Source: Prolixibacteraceae bacterium
GTDB taxonomy: Bacteria > Bacteroidota > Bacteroidia > Bacteroidales > Prolixibacteraceae
Assembly (NCBI GenBank): GCA_016931875.1
Contig: JAFGDX010000088.1
Location: forward strand, 1-5,263
DNA length: 5,263 nucleotides
Direction: 5' to 3'
Within the stretch, counting starts at the first letter, position 1; every line of letters begins with the position of its first letter. The notes below the pieces were generated by a model. It saw nothing but the letters and a program-made list of their open reading frames with translations. It had not been told where the DNA came from and did no database searches. This document shows positions 1 to 3,673 of this stretch, piece after piece. The translations under genes were made by a program, and so were the position numbers.

Positions 1-935
1 AGGCAAAAAATATTTGTGGCCCTATTGGTTATGCCGCTTATGAGTTGCCCGGGAGCGAAGTCTTGGGCGATGTTATTGCCAAAGAATTCGGAAAAGGATT
101 CAATGCTGTGATAATGGAAAACCACGGCACAGTGGTTGGCGGTTCCGATTTGGGAGATGCCTTTCAACGCTTTGAAACACTTGAATTTTGCGGGCGGACA
201 ATCATCTACGGAAGTACCATCGGGACACCAAACTATTTGAGCGATGAACAAATTGAAGAATTTGAAGATCAAATTCCTCGGTTGCTGCCTGAAATGGAAA
301 AGCCTGAACACCCTTCCGATGAACGCGCCATTCGCGAAGAAATTAAAAAAATAGTACACCGTGCCTGCGATCAGGGCTTGATGATAAGTTCTTACGGAAC
401 AGTTTCGGTACGCTGGCGGGGGAATGATTTTTTAATTACACCAACCAATGTGGCCCGCTGGGACATTCAAAATGAAGATATTGTACAAATTAAGGATGGA
501 AAACGGGAACCCGGAAAATTGCCCAGCCGCTCTACGTGGCTGCACCAGGAAATTTACAAACGAAATCCGCACGTAAATTCCATTATTTTAACACAAACTC
601 CCTATTTAATGGCCTACAGTGTTTCCGGCAAAAAACTGGATGTGAGGACCATTCCCGAGAGCTGGATTTTTCTGCAGGATGTGCCAAATGTGCCGTTTGG
701 TTCGCACTTTGCCGGGAAGGAAATCATTCTGGACATATTGTCGGAAAATACACCTGCTGTAATTATTGAAAACGATTCGGTTTTGGTTACCGGAGATAAA
801 TTGCTCGGAACTTTTGACAGGCTTGAGGTGGCTGAATTTAGTGCCCAGTCATTAACCATGGGTGCCTCGCTCGGAAATCTCGTTCCCATCAATCAGGCGC
901 AGGTTGAAGAGTTGCGGAAAAATTTTTTAAGTTGA
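1..935 (+). CDS. Tandem-domain class II aldolase/adducin family protein (5' end missing)
   Basis: The reading frame is open from base 3 to the TGA at 933-935, so the gene enters from the left. The TTG at 45 is internal: the codons before it continue the family motif (GPIGYAAYELPGSE). About 310 residues are visible. The first domain shows only its C-terminal part, including ENHG (His codon 123-125), which matches the third zinc-ligand His of fuculose-phosphate aldolases (His155 in E. coli FucA). A second full-length copy of the fold starts near base 340 (REEIKKIVHRACDQGL) and runs to the stop. It keeps fold signatures such as ITPTN, the helix around LHQEIYKRNP and the PES segment. However, the residues at FucA positions Glu73, His92, His94 and His155 read Ser (531-533), Leu (588-590), Gln (594-596) and Asp (774-776). 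Any zinc-dependent aldolase or epimerase chemistry would therefore rest on the first domain, with the second perhaps structural. The substrate is unknown, possibly a sugar phosphate. The FucA comparison is from memory. Confidence 0.87.
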   Translation, partial: AKNICGPIGYAAYELPGSEVLGDVIAKEFGKGFNAVIMENHGTVVGGSDLGDAFQRFETLEFCGRTIIYGSTIGTPNYLSDEQIEEFEDQIPRLLPEMEKPEHPSDERAIREEIKKIVHRACDQGLMISSYGTVSVRWRGNDFLITPTNVARWDIQNEDIVQIKDGKREPGKLPSRSTWLHQEIYKRNPHVNSIILTQTPYLMAYSVSGKKLDVRTIPESWIFLQDVPNVPFGSHFAGKEIILDILSENTPAVIIENDSVLVTGDKLLGTFDRLEVAEFSAQSLTMGASLGNLVPINQAQVEELRKNFLS

Positions 936-958
936 AAAATCACTTTTAATCACACGTT

Positions 959-1447
959 TTGAAAAAATTATTGTTGTTTACCGACGGAAGTGTTCATGTT
1001 CAGTCGGGAGTTGGATACGGCGCCTTTCTTTTGGTTTCTGATGAAAGTTTGATTAAGTCAGTGGATGAGTTGAAAGAAAAAGTTCGGGTTCAGCGATTTG
1101 AAAATACATCATCTACAAAACTTGAACTTCAGACCTTATTGTGGGCGCTCGGAACTGTTCACGAGGAAACAAACGAGCTAATTGTTTTTTCTGATTCACA
1201 GAATATTTCAGGACTATTGGAAAGACGCCGGCGCCTGGAATTAAATAAATTTCACTCAAAAACCGGCAGGAGACTTGCAAATGCCGATTTGTATATGCAG
1301 TTTTTTTCACAGATGGATAAGTTGCAGATTTCTTTTGTGAAAGTAAAAGGTCACCGGCCGTCAAAAATGAAAAACGAAACTGACCGCCTGTTTACTTTGG
1401 TCGACCGTGCTTCGAGACAGGCTTTGCGAAATGAAATAAAGGAATAA
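959..1447 (+). CDS. RNase H-fold ribonuclease (RNase HI-like), TTG start
   Basis: This is a 162-residue single-domain protein of RNase HI size. RNase HI cuts the RNA strand of RNA-DNA hybrids in the cytoplasm, using two metal ions held by a D-E-D-D set. Visible residues are Asp9 in FTDGS on the first strand, Glu56 in TKLELQ, Asp79 in VFSDSQN, and His132 in VKGH. The fourth acid is Asp142 (NETDRLF) or Asp149 (VDRASR). Asp142 lies ten residues after the GH histidine, the spacing of His124 to Asp134 in E. coli RNase HI. Asp149 sits in what looks like a conserved LVDRASR block. There is no N-terminal hybrid-binding domain. The start is TTG: an in-frame TAA at 947-949 rules out anything earlier, and the first in-frame ATG comes after most of the catalytic core. 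The gap to the aldolase gene is 23 bases with no terminator, so co-transcription is likely. Whether it is the housekeeping RNase H or a paralogue cannot be told here. Confidence 0.88.
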   Translation: MKKLLLFTDGSVHVQSGVGYGAFLLVSDESLIKSVDELKEKVRVQRFENTSSTKLELQTLLWALGTVHEETNELIVFSDSQNISGLLERRRRLELNKFHSKTGRRLANADLYMQFFSQMDKLQISFVKVKGHRPSKMKNETDRLFTLVDRASRQALRNEIKE

Positions 1448-1473
1448 AGAATTTTAATTCACAAAAATCAACT

Positions 1474-1481
1474 TAACTTTA
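1474..1481 (+). promoter_or_regulatory. Weak candidate -7 element before the DUF1080 lipoprotein gene
   Basis: TAACTTTA matches five of the six fixed positions of the Bacteroidota -7 consensus TAnnTTTG. It lies 22 bases before the ATG at 1504. No TTG is seen at the expected -33 distance, so this is a weak candidate. Read-through from the RNase H gene, 56 bases upstream, is an equal alternative. Confidence 0.25.
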
Positions 1482-1495
1482 CAATTTATAAATTG
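1482..1495. repeat. Perfect 14-base palindrome ahead of the DUF1080 gene
   Basis: CAATTTATAAATTG is its own reverse complement. It ends eight bases before the ATG at 1504 and lies just downstream of the weak -7 candidate, where an operator could sit. It is AT-rich, and a 14-base AT palindrome can occur by chance in a few kilobases of such sequence, so a regulatory role is only a possibility. Confidence 0.35.
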
Positions 1496-1503
1496 AAAAA
1501 CCA

Positions 1504-2166
1504 ATGAAAACCTTTTTGATTATAGCTCTTGTTGCTTTATTTGCCTCCTGCAAAAATACCGGAAACAAAACCGGGACAGAAAATGAATCTCAGGTTAGCC
1601 CAATTCCGCAAGAAACGGCCGATGGTACTGCACTATTTAACGGCCAAACGCTGGATGGCTGGGAAATAACCAATTTTGGCACACAGGGGCCGGTAAAAGT
1701 CTCGGAAGGCACTATTATTTTGAATTACGGCGACGGGTGCACCGGAATTACCTACACCGGCGATTTCCCGAAAAGTAACTACCAGGTTACAATGGAGGCA
1801 AAACGGGTTTCGGGAAACGATTTTTTTTGCGGAATGACATTTCCGGTTGATTCAACATTTTGCTCGTTTATTGTGGGCGGCTGGGGTGGCCCTGTGGTTG
1901 GACTAAGTACAATTGACGGTGTGGATGCTTCGGAAAATGAAACAAAAATGCTGATGAGTTTTGAAAAAAACAGGTGGTACAATATCAGGCTGGAAGTAAC
2001 ATCTGAAAAAATAAGCGCCTGGATTGACGATGAAAATGTGGTGGAATTTGAAATTGGCGACCACCGCATTGGCATCCGTCCGGAGGTAAGCCTCTCGCGT
2101 CCGTTTGGAATTGCGTCGTGGAATACCACGGCAGCGTTAAGAAATATCAGAGTTAAAAAATTATAG
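1504..2166 (+). CDS. DUF1080 (3-keto-disaccharide hydrolase-like) lipoprotein
   Basis: This is a 220-residue predicted lipoprotein. Residues 1-15 form a short lipoprotein signal peptide, and the lipobox FASC puts the lipidated cysteine at residue 16. A polar linker rich in Asn, Thr and Glu follows to about residue 40. The rest is one beta-rich domain that opens with ALFNGQTLDGWE, the hallmark start of the DUF1080 family (PF06439). It closes with a strand of the form AALRNIRVKKL, usual for the concanavalin-like sandwich of that family. Some relatives act on 3-keto-glycosides and others only bind sugar; substrate and activity here are not known. No acidic run follows the lipid cysteine (CKNTGN), so the surface-export signal described in Bacteroidota lipoproteins is not evident and a periplasm-facing location is more likely. 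The gene ends tail-to-tail with the - strand gene after it, sharing bases 2161-2166. Confidence 0.85.
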   Translation: MKTFLIIALVALFASCKNTGNKTGTENESQVSPIPQETADGTALFNGQTLDGWEITNFGTQGPVKVSEGTIILNYGDGCTGITYTGDFPKSNYQVTMEAKRVSGNDFFCGMTFPVDSTFCSFIVGGWGGPVVGLSTIDGVDASENETKMLMSFEKNRWYNIRLEVTSEKISAWIDDENVVEFEIGDHRIGIRPEVSLSRPFGIASWNTTAALRNIRVKKL

Positions 2167-2574
2167 CGTTGCCCATATCCGGGCCAGAGAATATCCCGGG
2201 GCTTTTATCGATAAATCCAGAAAATAGCCAAAAGGGGTTTGTGCCGTTTCAAATTCGGCGTTTTGGAGCCTTTTTTCCGCCTCGTCAAAAATTTGCCGCG
2301 TAAATTCAACCGATGCTTTTGAGTCGGAAAGATGCGCAAAGGAGTGCAGAATTATTTTTTTGCAATTGTTTTTCCTGGCCGCCCATTTTAAATGATTTAC
2401 AAGTTTTTTTTCGCGGCTTTTTACATCATACTGTTCATCGCTTTCTTCTACCTGGATAAAAGCCAGAACCGAATCGGTATAAACGGCGCCTTCGGTTATT
2501 TCTTCAGCCGATTCCAGGTTCTTTTGAGCCGGGGTGTATCCAAACTCGTTTACAAACATTACCAATACTTTCAT
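2161..2574 (-). CDS. Stand-alone archaeal-type threonyl-tRNA synthetase editing-domain protein
   Basis: This 137-residue cytoplasmic protein resembles, over its whole length, the N-terminal editing domain of archaeal threonyl-tRNA synthetase (PF08915, D-aminoacyl-tRNA deacylase-like fold), with no synthetase attached. It opens with MKVLVMFVNEF. It has a mid-protein strand and acidic turn (VLAFIQVEESDE), then KIILHSFAHLSDSKA, an amphipathic helix, TPFGYF and a final SIKAPGYSLAR. In the archaeal domain these correspond to YPYAHLSS, PFGWYK and KGHPLxE. As I recall the Pyrococcus abyssi enzyme, His83, Tyr120, Lys121 and Glu134 serve editing. Here His81 is kept, but the next positions read Phe118, Leu119 and Leu130, so mis-charged Ser-tRNA(Thr) editing by the archaeal mechanism is doubtful. 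The start lies five bases after the TAA of the upstream haem-protein gene, implying one transcript. The stop overlaps the DUF1080 stop. Family assignment is firm; function is open. Confidence 0.85.
   Translation of the reverse strand: MKVLVMFVNEFGYTPAQKNLESAEEITEGAVYTDSVLAFIQVEESDEQYDVKSREKKLVNHLKWAARKNNCKKIILHSFAHLSDSKASVEFTRQIFDEAEKRLQNAEFETAQTPFGYFLDLSIKAPGYSLARIWATL
2179..2206 (+). terminator. Possible rightward terminator of the DUF1080 gene, inside the opposing gene
   Basis: CCGGG at 2179-2183 can pair with CCCGG at 2195-2199 across an 11-base loop, and GGC and four T residues follow on the + strand. It begins 13 bases after the DUF1080 stop. The stem is short and the T run is brief. 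The bases also encode the C-terminus of the editing-domain protein, so the pairing may be incidental. Confidence 0.25.
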
Positions 2575-2579
2575 AAAAA

Positions 2580-3044
2580 TTATTCCCGGCTAATCAGTTC
2601 TTCGCTAAGTTTTTCGGTCCAGGCACACAAAGCAGCTATTTGTTCTTCGGTTAGTTTCGCTTCTTTATGCATTTGAACATAAGCTTTTATGGGCATTTTT
2701 TGATTTTCAACTTCGCTGCAAATATCTTCAAGAATACCAATTTTATCAAAAGTATCCATTTGTCCCCATTCCGAAAAATTAAGTTCCTTTTTTCCTTCCA
2801 CAATATGGTCGTTAATCATCCAGGCAACCGGAACAATGTGGTGGTACCACAGGTAGGTTGTTTGGTCGGAATGACAATCCATGCATGCATTTTTTAAGGT
2901 TGTTTTTACATTTTCGGGAATTTGTTCCTTTTCAAAAATATGATCTGGGGTAGGAGCGCCAAGATTTTTTTCGGGCCTGAAAAACTGAATGGCAACTGCC
3001 CCCACAACAAGGATTATCAATGCGATCCGTACTAATTTTTTCAT
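2580..3044 (-). CDS. Membrane-anchored haem-binding domain protein (PF14376 type, CxxCH)
   Basis: This 154-residue protein starts with a positively charged end and a hydrophobic stretch (about residues 5-22) that ends in FFRPEKN. It is an uncleaved anchor or signal peptide typical of the PF14376 haem-binding family. The soluble part should face the periplasm. It carries one c-type haem attachment motif, CMDCH, with Cys54, Cys57 and His58 (proximal ligand). Family landmarks follow: the aromatic segment TYLWYHHIVPVAW, DHIVEGKKELNFSEW, and a Met-Pro at 117-118 (KMPIKAY), where the Met is a candidate distal ligand. A C-terminal helix (KLTEEQIAALCAW) ends the domain. Electron transfer or redox sensing is plausible, but no partner is visible. 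It is a longer paralogue of the next haem gene upstream; both share the CxxCH, Met-Pro and KLTEE blocks. It is probably co-transcribed with the editing-domain gene, which starts five bases after its stop. Confidence 0.88.
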   Translation of the reverse strand: MKKLVRIALIILVVGAVAIQFFRPEKNLGAPTPDHIFEKEQIPENVKTTLKNACMDCHSDQTTYLWYHHIVPVAWMINDHIVEGKKELNFSEWGQMDTFDKIGILEDICSEVENQKMPIKAYVQMHKEAKLTEEQIAALCAWTEKLSEELISRE

Positions 3045-3057
3045 GGTAATTTTGAAT

Positions 3058-3097
3058 AAAAAAAACCGGATATTCGCATCAAAACGAGTTCCGGTTT
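3058..3097 (-). terminator. Rho-independent-type terminator after the short haem-protein gene
   Basis: Read on the - strand, a perfect 8-base stem (AAACCGGA at 3097-3090 with TCCGGTTT at 3070-3063) encloses a 19-base loop. The run of eight T residues at 3065-3058 overlaps the last stem bases. A second small TCG/CGA pairing inside the loop could tighten it. It starts 17 bases after the stop of the short haem gene and ends 13 bases before the ATG of the longer one. It should therefore end or thin out transcription between the two paralogues. On the + strand no T run follows the stem, which fixes the direction. Confidence 0.7.
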
Positions 3098-3113
3098 CAA
3101 ATAAGTTTATTTT

Positions 3114-3503
3114 TTACTGTGCAATCAAAGCCTCCGCTTCTTTTTTTACCCATTCAGTTAAAACTTTTGCTTCTTCTTCGGTTAGTTTTCTGTCCGGAAA
3201 TCTTTCCAGAAAGCGTTTTGGCGGCATTTCACCTTCCTCAACAACTTCGGCTATATGTCGCAGTGCACCCACTTTTTTTACTTTCGAAAGGGTGTCAAAT
3301 GTTTTAAAATCGAGCTCTTCTTTTGCATCTTCATTTTGCGAATCGGTGTTGTGGCAACCAAAACACGATTTATCAACAATCGCTTTAATATTTTCAGGCA
3401 TTGTCAATTCTCCTTTTACGGGTGTTTTATCAGATGCAACTAACACTGAAGCTGAAAACAGAAATGCGAAAAGAGTTGCGGCAAATAGTCCAAATTTTTT
3501 CAT
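3114..3503 (-). CDS. Small exported haem-binding (cytochrome c-like) protein with one CxxCH
   Basis: This 129-residue protein starts with a Sec signal peptide (charged MKK, hydrophobic residues 5-22, likely cleavage after VLVA near residue 23), so it is periplasmic. It has one haem c attachment site, CFGCH (Cys47, Cys50, His51), and a Met-Pro-Pro at 93-95 whose Met may be the distal ligand. It ends in a charged helix, KLTEEEAKVLTEWVKKEAE. It parallels the downstream longer haem protein in the CxxCH, Met-Pro and KLTEE order, but lacks the roughly 17-residue aromatic and His-rich segment between the haem site and the Met, and its N-terminus is cleavable rather than an anchor. The two look like diverged tandem duplicates. 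An unrelated class I cytochrome c is a less likely reading. It is first in its cluster and reads away from the protease gene. No convincing promoter was found upstream. A terminator follows it directly. Confidence 0.82.
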   Translation of the reverse strand: MKKFGLFAATLFAFLFSASVLVASDKTPVKGELTMPENIKAIVDKSCFGCHNTDSQNEDAKEELDFKTFDTLSKVKKVGALRHIAEVVEEGEMPPKRFLERFPDRKLTEEEAKVLTEWVKKEAEALIAQ

Positions 3504-3577
3504 AGTTTAATCTTAAAAAGGTGAAACAATAAATCAATACAATTTAACGTAAATAAATTAATAAACATAGTTTTAAA

Positions 3578-3603
3578 TTTATTGTTGATCATAATTCAAT
3601 AAA
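3578..3603. repeat. Imperfect AT-rich inverted repeat in the divergent intergenic region
   Basis: TTTATTG at 3578-3584 and CAATAAA at 3597-3603 are perfect 7-base arms around a 12-base centre that contains the palindrome TGATCA. It lies between the divergent haem and protease genes, upstream of the protease promoter. It could be a regulator site, but the AT-rich composition makes a chance origin reasonable. Confidence 0.3.
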
Positions 3604-3630
3604 ATTCAGCAAATTGATATAAAAAATGTG

Positions 3631-3658
3631 TTGATTCCTGAGTATTTTAATAATTTTG
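3631..3658 (+). promoter_or_regulatory. Bacteroidota-type promoter for the secreted protease gene
   Basis: A TTG at 3631-3633 and TAATTTTG at 3651-3658, a full match to TAnnTTTG, are 17 bases apart. That lies within the 17-23 spacing described for Flavobacterium promoters recognised by the Bacteroidota primary sigma factor. Transcription would begin around 3661-3666, leaving a leader of only about 8-13 bases before the ATG at 3674. This argues against the ATG at 3665 as the main start. Confidence 0.6.
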
Positions 3659-3673
3659 ACGAAAATGTTTTCT

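Noticed and set aside
45..47. TTG as the start of the aldolase-family gene
   Set aside because: The frame is open to base 3, and the codons before it encode a conserved family segment (GPIGYAAYE), so the gene is simply cut by the window edge.
614..892. A 92-codon - strand frame inside the aldolase gene
   Set aside because: It is fully contained within, and antisense to, a conserved domain, with no independent support.
1449..1460. GAATTTTAATTC inverted repeat just after the RNase H gene as a terminator
   Set aside because: The stem is five AT-rich pairs with no loop of workable size and no T run after it.
1779..2129. A 116-codon - strand frame inside the DUF1080 gene
   Set aside because: It is fully antisense to a recognised domain and has no motif, signal or plausible product.
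2989..3510. A 173-codon + strand reading frame over the two haem genes
   Set aside because: It lies antisense to two genes with clear CxxCH motifs and signal sequences. Its own product is a Ser/Phe-rich low-complexity translation with no recognisable family.
3562..3569. TATGTTTA on the - strand as a -7 element for the short haem gene
   Set aside because: It lacks the final G, and no TTG lies 17-23 bases upstream on that strand.
3665..3667. Upstream in-frame ATG as the protease start
   Set aside because: It coincides with the predicted transcription start, and the signal peptide is better formed from the ATG at 3674. It is not excluded outright.
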